From NCBI GenBank assembly GCA_049724395.1, contig JAUGWO010000139.1, forward strand, positions 105,193 through 169,192: 64,000 bases of DNA, read 5' to 3'. The notes beneath the pieces are model-generated. The model ran no database searches and was not told where the DNA came from. It saw nothing but the letters and a program-made list of their open reading frames with translations. The first letter of the stretch is position 1; each line of letters opens with the position of its first letter. Shown here piece by piece: positions 48,829 through 62,470 of the stretch. Source of the DNA: Spongospora subterranea f. sp. subterranea (taxonomy: Eukaryota; Endomyxa: Phytomyxea; Phytomyxea; Plasmodiophorida). A program made the translations under genes and the position numbers.

Positions 48829-49377
48829 ATGACATCGTCAACCACATCCGTTCAGCAATCATCGTCACCAGCTTCAATAATACCCAAGATCTTGACGAAC
48901 CCATTCGACTCTCCAACAACAACGTTGACCGTTCCCGTTCATGTGATTGCCCCAGTGATTTCCGTTGGCGTTATCAATGAGAAAACAAACACCGTCACCA
49001 ATGAAAAGTCGATCGTCGGCTTGTTCGAGGCGGCGACATTATCGCCAGACATGGTGAATCACAGCGAGAAGAAACTGTCGCCGAGTAGTGCACCCTTGAA
49101 GTCAGCCGTCAAAGAAGTGCTGAAAGCGGGAAGGTTTAAAGTGAAAGACATCACGTATGAGGAGGCATTTCAAGGAAATCAACAGGGCGTCACTCGCCGG
49201 AGGAGTCTCACCTCGGGAATGCTCAAATCAAAACACGAATTCGATTCTGAGGCTTTGCAGGCTCTGGATTCGGCCAAGGCGGCAATACTTCGCATTATTG
49301 CCGAAAGGGATCGTCTGGCGGCTGAAAACGTCCGACTTCGCCTGAAAAACGAAGAACTTCGGCAAATGATATCTTAG
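48829..49377 (+). CDS. Unknown protein with C-terminal coiled coil and NPF motif
   Basis: An uninterrupted frame of 182 codons from ATG 48829 (MTSSTTSVQQSSSPASIIPK). The N half is Ser/Thr/Val-rich and probably disordered, with TNPFDSP, an NPF tripeptide of the kind bound by EH domains. The C half has basic and helical segments (SAVKEVLKAGRFKVKDITYE) and a terminal coiled coil, LQALDSAKAAILRIIAERDR then LAAENVRLRLKNEELRQMIS. No family is recognised. The clean length and the codon pattern suggest a true gene. Confidence 0.65.
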   Translation: MTSSTTSVQQSSSPASIIPKILTNPFDSPTTTLTVPVHVIAPVISVGVINEKTNTVTNEKSIVGLFEAATLSPDMVNHSEKKLSPSSAPLKSAVKEVLKAGRFKVKDITYEEAFQGNQQGVTRRRSLTSGMLKSKHEFDSEALQALDSAKAAILRIIAERDRLAAENVRLRLKNEELRQMIS

Positions 49378-51570
<2,193 letters not shown>

Positions 51571-51710
51571 AGCTGAATTCAATAAATGTTTCCAATTTCC
51601 CCCATTATCAAGCTTTATTCAGTAATACCGTGGAAAGCGGAATGGCATGGATTTCGTTGAATTTATTTAATTAATATTATATTATGGGTATACTAAGCTG
51701 AAACCCCATT

Positions 51711-54384
51711 TTATCTGGATTTCCAGAAGAGTGATTCTGAATGTGTTGGTGCGGCATTAACAACAAGTGCCCTAAACGCCTTGGTCAGTGGTACCAAGTA
51801 TTGCCATTTCACTACGAATCGGTCTCGAGCTCGTCGACGTTCCTTGACTTGACTCCTCCAGGTCGTGAATGCATTCTGCTGACGCCGAGCGCGGATCCAT
51901 TTGGCCATCGCCCAAATCTTTCTGCGAATATCATCGAACAGCAGTGCTGTATTCAATTGAATCCTGCGAACACGACGAGATCTCGACCTGAATACGTATG
52001 ATCTCCAAGCGGCGAACAGGGTTGATACACCCGTCGCGTACGATCCATCACATCGTCTAGTCCAACGTTCAAGAGCGTCATGAAACACACGCTCCACCAA
52101 TCGGCAGTGCCGGACACGGTCTCGCCAGCGTTGCCATAACCGCCGCCATTGACGATTTTCGTGATGCAACTCAATCCGTAGTAAAATTTGATTAAGTCGG
52201 ACCCTGAACAGAGCGTGCGACGCCCAATCAAGAATATATCGCCGCTTTCGACGCTTCAAAATCATGCTCAACACTGAATTGTAATGGCGCTGTGCCCTCG
52301 AATTCTTTCTCCAGTTCGCCAACATCCGTGCTTGCATGCGCCTAGGATATACCAGTTTCTTTATCAACTTTCGCGTCTCAGATCGACTCTCAAAGATCAA
52401 GACCCAGTGTCTGAAACGCCCATTCAATGATTCATAGCGTCGGTGCTCGTCGTTCCGTACGATAGCGTCCCTGATCCGTTCAAATCTGCCACGCCAACGT
52501 CTCAGTGTCCTCTGCATGATGCGGAATCCCCCTAAAGCCCGAACATGGCGATCGAGATCATTGGCGTAGAGCAACGATTGCCAGTTGGAAAATGAAACAT
52601 GTCTGACGCGTCGATCATAAATCTTACTCGCTAGCGTCACCAATTTTTCAGACTCGTCTTGTTTGACGTCGTCATCGGCGCGATCGGCAACTACAACTCG
52701 GCATCGATCGTTGACATTGTTCAGCATATCCTTGAACGTGATGGAAGGTGCGACGGCTCGTGGTTGCCCATTCAGGTGTTGGTTCATGTTGTCTCGCTGT
52801 TCGATCCGTCGCAGGGTCTGGTGGCGCCAACGGCAGAAATACGGGGCCTTGGAGAAGATGCTGGCAGCAGTCTCCTGTTGCCTCAGAAAACAATTCGCGC
52901 TGCCTTCGTAGATACCAGATCGTCATCGTCTCTCGCAGACGACGAATTCGCACACGTTGGACAACTGACAAGAGTAAGGCTATTTTGCTGTCGTAAACGA
53001 GTCCAGTTTGCCGAGATTCATGCAGCCAGGATGCCATGACTAAATGCAGCAACATTTTTGGGCGCCGAGAAGCCAATTGCTGAAGACAGCGATTTCGCTC
53101 TTTTCGAAGCGCCGCAGAATTTCGAAGGGAAATCAGAAAGAGCTGGGCAACGGCGCGCTCTTTTAACGTCGCTGTCAGTTGAAGTTTCATCAAAATACTG
53201 GATAAGGTTGTGGAAGGTTTCTTCTTGACAGGTTTGCGAACCACCTTACCCATCGCCATCGGTTCTAGCCGGCGAACAGCGGTCGCCATATCCCGTCGAA
53301 GATTGACGGCGATAGTGCGATTGACTTTGATCGAGTCGGATAGCTCCTCAATCGCACCAACAAGGCCGATTTCTTCCAGACGCTGCTGTTTCTTCATCGA
53401 CGATATTTTCTCACCAATCACTTGAATTCCATACCGATACAATTGGACAATCTTCCCAAGAGCGATCTTGTCTTCCTTTACAGGTTCGTTATCGTGTTGG
53501 ATATCACTATCGCTATTCCCCTCTTCGGCCAGAACACGTTCGACAATTTGTCCGATCAAATCAGGGCTAGCCACCTCCTTATCATTGAGCGAACTCGAAG
53601 CCATTGCACTGGCGCGATCACAATATGGCTCGTGATTTTTGAAACTGGCATCTGTATCCCTATGTTGATCCTTATTGACGAGGCGTCTCTCTGTATCTCG
53701 CGAGGAGCGCTTTGACAGCCGCAGGTTTCTGAGCAGATCCGCCGTCGATTTTTCAACGTGTTCGTGCAAGGTTCGTTTGGCATTTTGCATTCTTTTGGCG
53801 ATAGCAACATTGTGTGTGGCGGAGGGATCTGACACGGTCCCAGCAATGAATCCTATTCTCTTAGTTGTCTTGCCAGTTGGTTGTCTCCTATTGACAGCCC
53901 TCTTTCTAACGCCGCACGGCGCCCTGTCGATTTTCGATATCGGCCTTGAAACGGTCATAGATGTATCTCCGGCGACAGTGATCTTGTTCCTAAAGATATC
54001 GTCGCTGAGAAGGTCATATATCGAATCAATGGTGTGATTTCCCATTTCTGGTACTACCATTTGCTCGATATTGATAGCAGAAGCGGGTCGAATTGGCTGA
54101 ACCGCAGGTCGACCAGGCAGAGTTTGATGGAAAACTCTGGCTTTGGGCCTAAATTCAACCGGCTCTGCAGTTAGCAGCTCGGCAAATTTGGACATCTCAG
54201 AGTTGAAGGGATGCGACGGTTCTTGGCGAGTGAATATTGGCATTGGAGTTGAAACGCGCATCGATTCATCTGGGGATTTCCCCAGTTCATGACGGTTCAT
54301 CGATGTGCAGAACCGGAAGGGCCCGTTATCCAGCGACGACGCTTCTAGTTCATCTCTGACTATATCGTGGAAGTTGCCGCCCAT
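51711..54384 (-). CDS. Sfi1-like centrin-binding repeat protein
   Basis: About 880 residues from ATG 54384 (MGGNFHDIVRDELEASSL). The first half is polar with conserved-looking blocks (PDLIGQIVERVLAEE, VQLYRYGIQVIGEKI). The second half is dominated by Trp/Arg repeats typical of Sfi1 spindle-body proteins: MTIWYLRRQREL, YFCRWRHQTLRRIEQR, RMLANWRKNSRAQRHYNSVL, RRLWQRWRDRVRHCR, LFAAWRSYVFRSRSR and NAFTTWRSQVKERRRARDRF. Such repeats bind centrin on basal bodies or centrosome-like structures. A frame change at 52.86-52.89 kb is solved by a 31-nt GT-AG segment in phase (52891 to 52861), or by a one-base error. It converges with DAHP synthase, about 140 bp apart. Confidence 0.75.
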
Positions 54385-55126
54385 ATTGACTAGTTCCTGA
54401 CGACGCCCATGGTTGATGGTATTGGGCCCATCCTATGTTGAATAGTTGTGATATAATTGACGGCGATACACAAGTGGATTATAATAAAGGGGATCGATCA
54501 TGGACTATCCGTCACATCATACTATAACCATCTCGGGGATTCGACCAGATTGGGGGTTCATCCTCAGCTGGACACATTCTCCAAGGGCACTTCTTTCGAT
54601 CGTTTCAACACAACAAGGGTTGCACGAAAAAAAGCGTCCAATGAACCTATTCGAACAGAGGACAATCTTACTAAATTAAAAACCTCATTCCCGTTATTCA
54701 GTCACAATGCATTATCTTGTTAAGGATTTCGCAACTTCTGCAGAATAAAAAATCTTCAGATATTGAAACCTCGAACAAAATATATTTGTCGTGATCAGCA
54801 CACTCGTCGATCTGCATCTTCAACAAGGCAAGCAAGGAAGAAATCGCTTCCACAAACCCCAGCATTGAACTTTCTCCTTGGTTATGAATAATTACGATAA
54901 GTGATACCGATAATTTCCTGGTGATGAATTTAACTGATCTTGTGGGCCATGGCGTTGGAGTTCGATAAGAGTTGTCAGCAAATGCAGGCGAGTTCGGGCA
55001 GGAGACCGCCCTGAGTGCATGGCGTACATATTTAACAACGAGCTATTAGTTAAACCGGCGATCGCATCATCCTTGATTGCTTGTCGCTCTAAATCATGAA
55101 AATTAACAAGTCAATTTTGGAGAGAA
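54385..55126. other. Intergenic, left edge of accessory region
   Basis: About 740 nt, AT-rich. One plus-strand frame of 88 codons (54457-54723) resembles nothing known. The base composition changes from here rightwards and no housekeeping gene follows. Confidence 0.4.
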
Positions 55127-55188
55127 GTGCTCAAGCTTACCGATTCCAGGAGGAAGTTCCATAAAAAGACTGAGCGGGAGGACGACGA

Positions 55189-55296
55189 TCGGACCAACTC
55201 ATTGGCTCAACCCACTGTACATTATCGGACCAACTCATTGGCTCAACCCACTGTACATTATCGGACCAACTCATTGGCTCAACCCACTGTATATTA
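55189..55296 (+). repeat. 36-bp tandem triplicate
   Basis: Three copies of a 36-bp unit starting TCGGACCAACTCATTGGC, nearly perfect (one substitution in the last copy). As 36 is divisible by 3, a plus-strand frame of 75 codons (55127-55354) repeats a 12-residue peptide, RTNSLAQPTVHY. Expression is unsupported. Confidence 0.85.
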
Positions 55297-55604
55297 TCCA
55301 CCAGTGCCTCGACTGGTTAGACTGGTTGAGGTTGGTAGATTACCCGACAAATGATCGACTATAGAGGTTATGTCGGTACAGCGCCAAATTCCTGTCACCG
55401 ATTCGCATTTCTTTGTGGATTTCAAGTCTCGAAGTTCCCTGATTTGAAAAAATTTGCCTGAAACCGTTAGCTAGATAAAACCGTGGGAGGCAGCCCATGG
55501 CGAAACCATGGTATGTGTGGGCGAATATGTCAGATCTGCTGACACAGGACACGTAGTTCATCGAAGGCAAAAAGCACCTGCGATAAAGATTGGCTTTCAG
55601 CTTC

Positions 55605-56131
55605 TTCTAAAGATATTCAAGGCAGATGAGATGAACTCGATGCGCAAATCCGGTGTAGTCGAGGAATTCACCGAACGTGAGTAGCTGCTGCTGGACATTT
55701 CTTGTCTTATGGATGATTATAACACTCTCCAAAAAACAAACCAAACTTCAAATGCAGCTCAGCAAGCTGGCATCGAGATGTCCGGTGATATCGTCAAACG
55801 GCTGGCCATTGGCCATTGACGGGCCAGTAGAATTGCATCAGGTGAAGATTCTGGTGATGACAAGAGCGATGCGGATGCGGACGAAAAGGTGCTCCCCAGA
55901 AAGAAAACTCGCAAAATCACCAAGCGCGGAAAGCACGATCAATTGATATCCACCATTCAAGGTGCGATTCATGAGTTTGCGCAATCTGAAAAGAAAAAGC
56001 TTGCAATCAACGCTGAGCAGCTCAAGCGTGATCGGGTGGAGTCGGATCGCCGTTCTGGGACGATGCACAACTGCATTGTTTTTCGTGCGCAGCTGGGAGA
56101 TGTGATGAAGATGTTTATTAACAAAAAATAA
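55605..56131 (+). pseudogene. Decayed partner ORF of a PIF/Harbinger-like transposon
   Basis: One frame reads KIFKADEMNSMRKSGVVEEF, then MDDYNTLQKTNQTSNAAQQ, EDSGDDKSDADADEKV, KKTRKITKRGKHDQLIS and ends LGDVMKMFINKK. It carries two in-frame stops (after FTERE near 55683 and after LAIGH near 55817). The acidic-then-basic linker and helical tail are like the C-terminal part of Myb/SANT-type accessory proteins that accompany Harbinger transposases. It converges on the transposase gene at 56565, as in such two-gene elements. The Myb domain itself was not found, so the family is inferred from position and composition. Confidence 0.45.
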
Positions 56132-56564
56132 AATCAATAGCAAATTTGTTCACAGCATGGCGATCCGACTCCAGCCGATCAAGCTTAAGCTGATCAGCTT
56201 TGAGTTTAAGCGAATAAAATAGTCAAATGTGTCGGGAAACTGCCGAATTGCATTGAGATCTGGCCCTTGCAGCTGCAAGCAACAATGTGAGTTCGTCAAC
56301 AATGCGGCGACCAGAAATGTTCTGCCAATTGTGAACTGGCGTACTTTCAAATTCTTGTCGTATGCGACCGTAGGCCACAGAGTTTTCAGACGGTCAAAGC
56401 TCCATTTCACAACTTCTCTGACTGAGCTCATCGATCTATTATACCCCGATTGCCTACTAAATGGGTCGGCAGAAGTGAACGGATAAACGGCCAGGAGGCT
56501 GCGGTAAACGGTCATTGCGCTTGCCGGAAATGCTAAAGGAAGGGGAATAATTCGACTCTGTATT

Positions 56565-57604
56565 TTAAATACAGTTATTGAATAACATTTGACGGACATC
56601 AGGTAGGGGATCTTCCGCCAGCTTGCATTGAGTCAAAATAGCGCAGGCAAAAAACACCTCAGCATGTTGCGTTCGAGAATGGCGGAAGCGTCCGTTCAGT
56701 ATCAAGAAATCCTTCAATCTCTTGTTTACAGTCTCATGCCTTGCTTGAATCAGCTTCAGACACCGGTTAACCCTACGATCAAATGCGTTGCTAGGATTAT
56801 CGATGGGAGTGAAAAAATGTTGGCGTCCATCACGGTAGCCTTTGTCAGCTGATGGTTTCTCCCCAGGCAATAGCTTGGGGACTAAACATTGTCTGGCGAG
56901 ACGAATGTCGGGCCATGTACCACAAGGTACTCCGCCTGCCACGTGAATAATCTTTGATGATCCGAGTGCGACACCAACTTCGTATCGTAACCCCGCATGC
57001 TTGAACTTGTGGGACATATCTTTTTTATCAAATGTACCTTGTTCTTGAATCCATAGGTCAGTGCCGTCCAAGGAAAATGACGGGCATAGACGGTTCCAAT
57101 TCTCAAATCTATCTTCAAATTTAATCTAACATATTATTAGACATGCTATTAATTCTTCGTTTGATACGATCTTACATAATTCAATTTCCCTATTAGTCTG
57201 ATTCCCTTCCAAACCCATAACCTGTACGTCTTTTCAGTTATTCCAAATCGTACACATCCGACACTTTCCACTGGATAGGTTTGCAAAAAGTTGAGCGTCC
57301 ACAGAAGTTGATTGCGACTAATTTCGCCTGTATGTTCCAGGTCCAACCATATTCGCAGGGTAGCTGGAAGGCTTATACCGAAATTAGAACGGTATTTCCG
57401 AGCCCAATGCTGGGTTTTATAAGACGCTGGGTTGACACCAATTATTACTGAACAAGCATTTAGGAACCAGGAGCTGCTGTCGTCGCGCGACATTTTCAAA
57501 GATGCCGTAAGATCGACCCCCATGGTTGCACCATGGTACCGGTAGTCACAGGGCTCTCGCTGATTACTGAGGTCCCGGAAAGTTTTGCGTGACGCTCCCA
57601 CCAC
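56565..57604 (-). mobile_element. DDE transposase gene (PIF/Harbinger-like), open
   Basis: Two exons joined in phase by a 50-nt intron (TAT|GTAAGATC to ATATGTTAG, near 57.12-57.17 kb). The N-terminal part has RKYRSNFGISLPATLRIWLD, then NQLLWTLNFLQTYPVESVG and KTYRLWVWKGIRLIGKL. After the intron, KFEDRFENWNRLC leads to the catalytic core. Acid residues sit in FSLDGTDLWIQE, GVPCGTWPDIRLARQCL and LLPGEKPSADKGYRDGR, with a C-terminal HETVNKRLKDFLILNGRFRH helix. It looks whole, about 330 residues. The first in-frame ATG is at 57523, but the open frame begins upstream, so an earlier exon may exist. Terminal repeats and target duplications were not identified. Confidence 0.78.
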
Positions 57605-57649
57605 TTGCTGAAAACCTTTTGCGCGTACATGTAAACAACTGCGTGACTG

Positions 57650-57975
57650 GGTACGGTTAAAACGTTTTAAACGTTTTAACCGTTTTCGTTTTTTTTTTAC
57701 TTAGGAAACGGTATTTTGTGGAAAATGGACAGAGACGACTGATGTGGCTCTTACGAGTGACCCCTAGATGGGCACTAAATGAAGTGAATGGGTGAAAAAT
57801 ATCTAGCATTTGATGGAAATTGGCCTAGAAAAATTTCAGAAACTGCGTTACTGTACCCCCATGACTAGCGAGTTTTTTGCGTACGCAAACAAATTTTATT
57901 GACGGAGTAAATGCGATTTGAATTTTGGTCAAAATATTTCAAAACGTTTTAAACGTTTTAAACGTTTTTGATGAC
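57650..57975. promoter_or_regulatory. Two clusters of AAACGTTT palindromes
   Basis: Near 57655-57690 the sequence AAAACGTTTTAAACGTTTT runs into CCGTTTTCG. Near 57943-57972 AAAACGTTTTAAACGTTTTA runs into AACGTTTTTG. AACGTT is self-complementary and recurs at about 10-bp spacing, two or three times per cluster. The clusters lie between the divergent transposase and orphan genes. They could be binding sites for a transposon or host protein, or element ends. Function is inferred from position only. Confidence 0.4.
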
Positions 57976-58189
57976 AAAAATGCGCATGTCAATTCATACT
58001 GTATGTACGCAGTTTTCACAGACGAGCGTCGCGCACCGTCTGACACTTTTATATTATCGACGCGCTAGCCCGCCAAATACATTGCCGAAATAGCGTTGTG
58101 GGCGTTCTCCGCACGAGGGATGATATGGAGCCTCAGTTCTTCTTACTGCTCATACTGTTTTGGGCAAGCATCAGCATAACGTTGTTTCT

Positions 58190-59029
58190 ATGGGAAGAAC
58201 GAAGAACGGGCCTGTATGGGGTCCAGAACATGATGCTTCCCCTCAAAAAGCCCTTGTTGAACTGGATGATGGAGTGGATGGTTACAAGGTCACAGGAAAA
58301 CCTGTGAAGGATTTTAATCCGATCTTCATGCCGTTTGATTCGTCAACGCTTGCCAGAAAAATCACCGCATGCAGAAAAGCAAAAGCAGATTCCGGTAAGA
58401 CAACTCTCTTTGTAAAAACATGGTGTTGAGTCAGTCGATACAATTAAATAGATACTGTCAAAGCTGACCTTGTGAGACCGTTAAGCTTAGAAGGCAAAGA
58501 TGAATCGGTTTATTGTGGAAAAAGGTCTGCGGAAGACCGTTATGTTGAGGAGATCCTCAACCATAGAACCTTGGATTCTCCTGCACCGCCAGCCAAGCGA
58601 TGCACAGCTGCTCGAGGGTTCGAGTCTAACCTTAAACTTCACGACATGATTGAGTACTCCAAAGGGGGGCAACATTTTTTCCTTATTATAGTTAAGATTG
58701 TTGCGCAACATCGAATGCAGATTTCCATTGCGGACAACGCACAGAGATTGATCGTGTCATTTAGTCAAAAGACTGAGGCACCCAAGCATTATGTCCGGCA
58801 ATCTTGTCAAGACAATGTTTTCGACGATGCCGAGTCGATGGCGATAATTAAGTATTTTACCGGCCAGACATCTGAAGAATTTCAGTATTCTATTCCACTG
58901 CCGAGGAAAGTAATGCCATCACATTCGGTACGAAATATCAAGTCAGCTAAAGCTGATTATACGTCAATGGTGGCGATAACATTAGTAGAGCAATCGTACG
59001 ACGATACGGCGTCGTTAGACTCCTTGTAA
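58190..59029 (+). CDS. Orphan protein, possibly HSP20-like C terminus
   Basis: ATG 58190 (MGRTKNGPVWGPEHDASPQ). A 57-nt intron in phase (TCCG|GTAAGACA to AAATAG) joins KADS to DTVKADLVRPLSL. The product is about 260 residues. A nuclear-type basic stretch and acidic blocks are mixed. The C-terminal part, EEFQYSIPLPRKVMPSH then IKSAKADYTSMVAITLVEQ, recalls the strand pattern of alpha-crystallin/HSP20 domains (F-x-LP, AxADYxxxV), but this is only a resemblance. It is divergent from the transposase at 57604 and ends 125 bp before the 58-bp satellite. It may be a passenger or host gene; not recognised. Confidence 0.5.
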
Positions 59030-59152
59030 ATAAATACCTACTACAGTACACGTTCACTCCGTTTTGCCAATACGTAGTGAACTACTGGTGTACGTTGTAT
59101 TGTACGTATACATGACTATTTACCGCAGCCTCCAGTCTGAACAACCGTGTCA

Positions 59153-61644
59153 GGGCAATATCCGGATATATTTCAAAAGTGGCTCGATTGGATGACAATT
59201 ATACGGGTTTTGGCAATATCCGGATATATTTCAAAAATGGCTCGATTGGATGACAATTATACGAGTTTTGGCAATATCCGGATATATTTCAAAAGTTGCT
59301 CGATTGGATGACAATTAAACGAGTTTTGGCAATATCCGGATATATTTCAAAAGTGGCTCGATTGGATGACAATTAAACGAGTTTTGGCAATATCCGGATA
59401 TATTTCAAAAGTGGCTCGATTGGATGACAATTAAACGAGTTTTGGCAATATCCGGATATATTTCAAAATGGCTCGATTGGATGACAATTATACGAGTTTT
59501 GGCAATATCCGGATATATTTCAAAAATGGCTCGATTGGATGACAATTATACGAGTTTTGGCAATATCCGGATATATTTCAAAAGTTGCTCGATTGGATGA
59601 CAATTAAACGAGTTTTGGCAATATCCGGATATATTTCAAAAGTGGCTCGATTGGATGACAATTAAACGAGTTTTGGCAATATCCGGATATATTTCAAAAG
59701 TGGCTCGATTGGATGACAATTAAACGAGTTTTGGCAATATCCGGATATATTTCAAAATGGCTCGATTGGATGACAATTATACGAGTTTTGGCAATATCCG
59801 GATATATTTCAAAAATGGCTCGATTGGATGACAATTAAACGAGTTTTGGCAATATCCGGATATATTTCAAAAGTGGCTCGATTGGATGACAATTATACGA
59901 GTTTTGGCAATATCCGGATATATTTCAAAAATGGCTCGATTGGATGACAATTATACGAGTTTTGGCAATATCCGGATATATTTCAAAAGTGGCTCGATTG
60001 GATGACAATTAAACGAGTTTTGGCAATATCCGGATATCAATTTCAAAAGTGGCTCGATTGGATGACAATCAAACGAGTTTTGGCAATATCCGGATATATT
60101 TCAAAAGTGGCTCGATTGGATGACAATAATACGGGTTTTGGCAATATCCGGATATATTTCAAAAATGGCTCGATTGGATGACAATTATACGAGTTTTGGC
60201 AATATCCGGATATATTTCAAAAATGGCTCGATTGGATGACAATTAAACGAGTTTTGGCAATATCCGGATATATTTCAAAAGTGGCTCGATTGGATGACAA
60301 TTAAACGAGTTTTGGCAATATCCGGATATATTTCAAAAATGGCTCGATTGGATGACAATTATACGAGTTTTGGCAATATCCGGATATATTTCAAAAGTGG
60401 CTCGATTGGATGACAATTAAACGAGTTTTGGCAATATCCGGATATATTTCAAAAATGGCTCGATTGGATGACAATTATACGAGTTTTGGCAATATCCGGA
60501 TATATTTCAAAAGTGGCTCGATTGGATGACAATTATACGAGTTTTGGCAATATCCGGATATATTTCAAAAGTGGCTCGATTGGATGACAATTAAACGAGT
60601 TTTGGCAATATCCGGATATATTTCAAAAGTGGCTCGATTGGATGACAATCAAACGAGTTTTGGCAATATCCGGATATATTTCAAAAGTGGCTCGATTGGA
60701 TGACAATAATACGGGTTTTGGCAATATCCGGATATATTTCAAAAATGGCTCGATTGGATGACAATTAAACGAGTTTTGGCAATATCCGGATATATTTCAA
60801 AACGATTGGATGACAATAATACGGGTTTTGGCAATATCCGGATATATTTCAAAAATGGCTCGATTGGATGACAATTATACGAGTTTTGGCAATATCCGGA
60901 TATATTTCAAAACTGGCTCGATTGGATGACAATTATACGAGTTTTGGCAATATCCGGATATATTTCAAAAGTGGCTCGATTGGATGACAATTAAACGAGT
61001 TTTGGCAATATCCGGATATATTTCAAAAGTGGCTCGATTGGATGACAATTATACGAGTTTTGGCAATATCCGGATATATTTCAAAACTGGCTCGATTGGA
61101 TGACAATTATACGAGTTTTGGCAATATCCGGATAATATTTCAAAAGTGGCTCGATTGGATGACAATCAAACGAGTTTTGGCAATATCCGGATATATTTCA
61201 AAAGTGGCTCGATTGGATGACAATAATACGGGTTTTGGCAATATCCGGATATATTTCAAAAATGGCTCGATTGGATGACAATTATACGAGTTTTGGCAAT
61301 ATCCGGATATATTTCAAAAGTGGCTCGATTGGATGACAATTATACGAGTTTTGGCAATATCCGGATATATTTCAAAAATGGCTCGATTGGATGACAATTA
61401 TACGGGTTGTGGCAATATCCGGATATATTTCAAAAATGGCTCGATTGGATGACAATTATACGAGTTTTGGCAATATCCGGATATATTTCAAAAGTGGCTC
61501 GATTGGATGACAATTAAACGAGGTTTGGCAATATCCGGATATATTTCAAAAGTGGCTCGATTGGATGACAATTAAACGAGGTTTGGCAATATCCGGATAT
61601 ATTTTAAAAGTGGCTCGATTGGATGACAATTATACGGGTTTTGG
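59153..61644 (+). repeat. 58-bp satellite, about 43 units
   Basis: Head-to-tail array of a 58-bp unit running TTTTGGCAATATCCGGATAT, then ATTTCAAAAGTGGCTCG and ATTGGATGACAATTAAACGA. Each unit contains a perfect 12-bp palindrome, ATATCCGGATAT. Variants at two places (AAAGTGG, AAAATGG, AAAGTTG, AAACTGG; ATTATAC, ATTAAAC, ATCAAAC, ATAATACGGG) mark higher-order structure. Units 2-6 recur as units 7-11. The pair ATCAAAC then ATAATACGGG recurs at about 60.06, 60.65 and 61.16 kb. Rare indels occur, such as a shortened unit near 60805. The last units carry GAGGTTTGG. Confidence 0.95.
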
Positions 61645-61699
61645 GGCTGATATGTTCCAATTATCCCATCTGTCAGCGGGGTCCACCTACTTATATATT

Positions 61700-61960
61700 T
61701 CACAACTTGAAATGTATAAGTCTTCTATAATATCGTAGCAAATTCAAATCAAAGATGGACTGTATTACTTTCCAGATCCAGTTCCTAAACGTTTTAGGAG
61801 TATACCGCAACCGCGAACTCGCAACAACATCCTCTGTATCATACGTTCTCAAAAAATACAGAGTCCATAAAAGATGTATGGGCAGGTATTTCTTTGGAAG
61901 TTCAGCGGACTCGAGTAGGATGATCCATAACATAAGGCAAACTTTGACGCTGACCTCAAA
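61700..61960 (-). pseudogene. 5' fragment of a second DDE transposase
   Basis: Minus-strand frame with PIHLLWTLYFLRTYDTEDV, LRYTPKTFRNWIWKVIQ and SIFDLNLLRYY. It is a diverged paralogue of the N-terminal region of the transposase at 57.2-57.5 kb (there NQLLWTLNFLQTYPVE, KTYRLWVWKGIR). It has no catalytic core nearby; the satellite begins right where the next exon would be expected. So this is a truncated copy, cut or replaced at the satellite border. Confidence 0.65.
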
Positions 61961-62470
61961 ATGAGCCCAATTATCGGCCGAACATCACTGTGTCGGTAAT
62001 GTTGATAAAAGATAATCGATGACGTAAGGCGATCGAACATCCCTAGGACTTTCTTGACACTGACCTGATACCTTGTGATATCATAAAAAATGATGTCGTT
62101 GTTTGGTTTGCAGCAATCTATAAATAATTGGTGTCACATGCGTGTGAGGCCTTTGCTTGTCATTTTCATAATTAACTTCATCTGTGACATTTCTTGACGG
62201 TGGAACTATTGAGTTGACAATGGAAACCATGCAAGAATAGCCTGTTGTGATGTAGTTGGTTGCAAAACGCTGAACCCCTCCTTCTCGACAGCGATTCACC
62301 ACGTCTAAGGGCAAAAGCAATCATGAAGGATGAGCTCAAGGACGCAGACAAGGTTAGGGCTGCTCCGATACTTATACTATAAGTACAGTTAGAGTAGGCA
62401 ACGGCGCAGCCTTGGGACGTCCGGACTGACAAGGGCCAAGGTCGACCATTCACCTGATTCATTCCGTGTT
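61961..62470. other. Intergenic
   Basis: About 510 nt before the ankyrin-like gene. Minus-strand frames of up to 94 codons overlap here but resemble nothing known. No RNA gene is seen. Confidence 0.4.
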
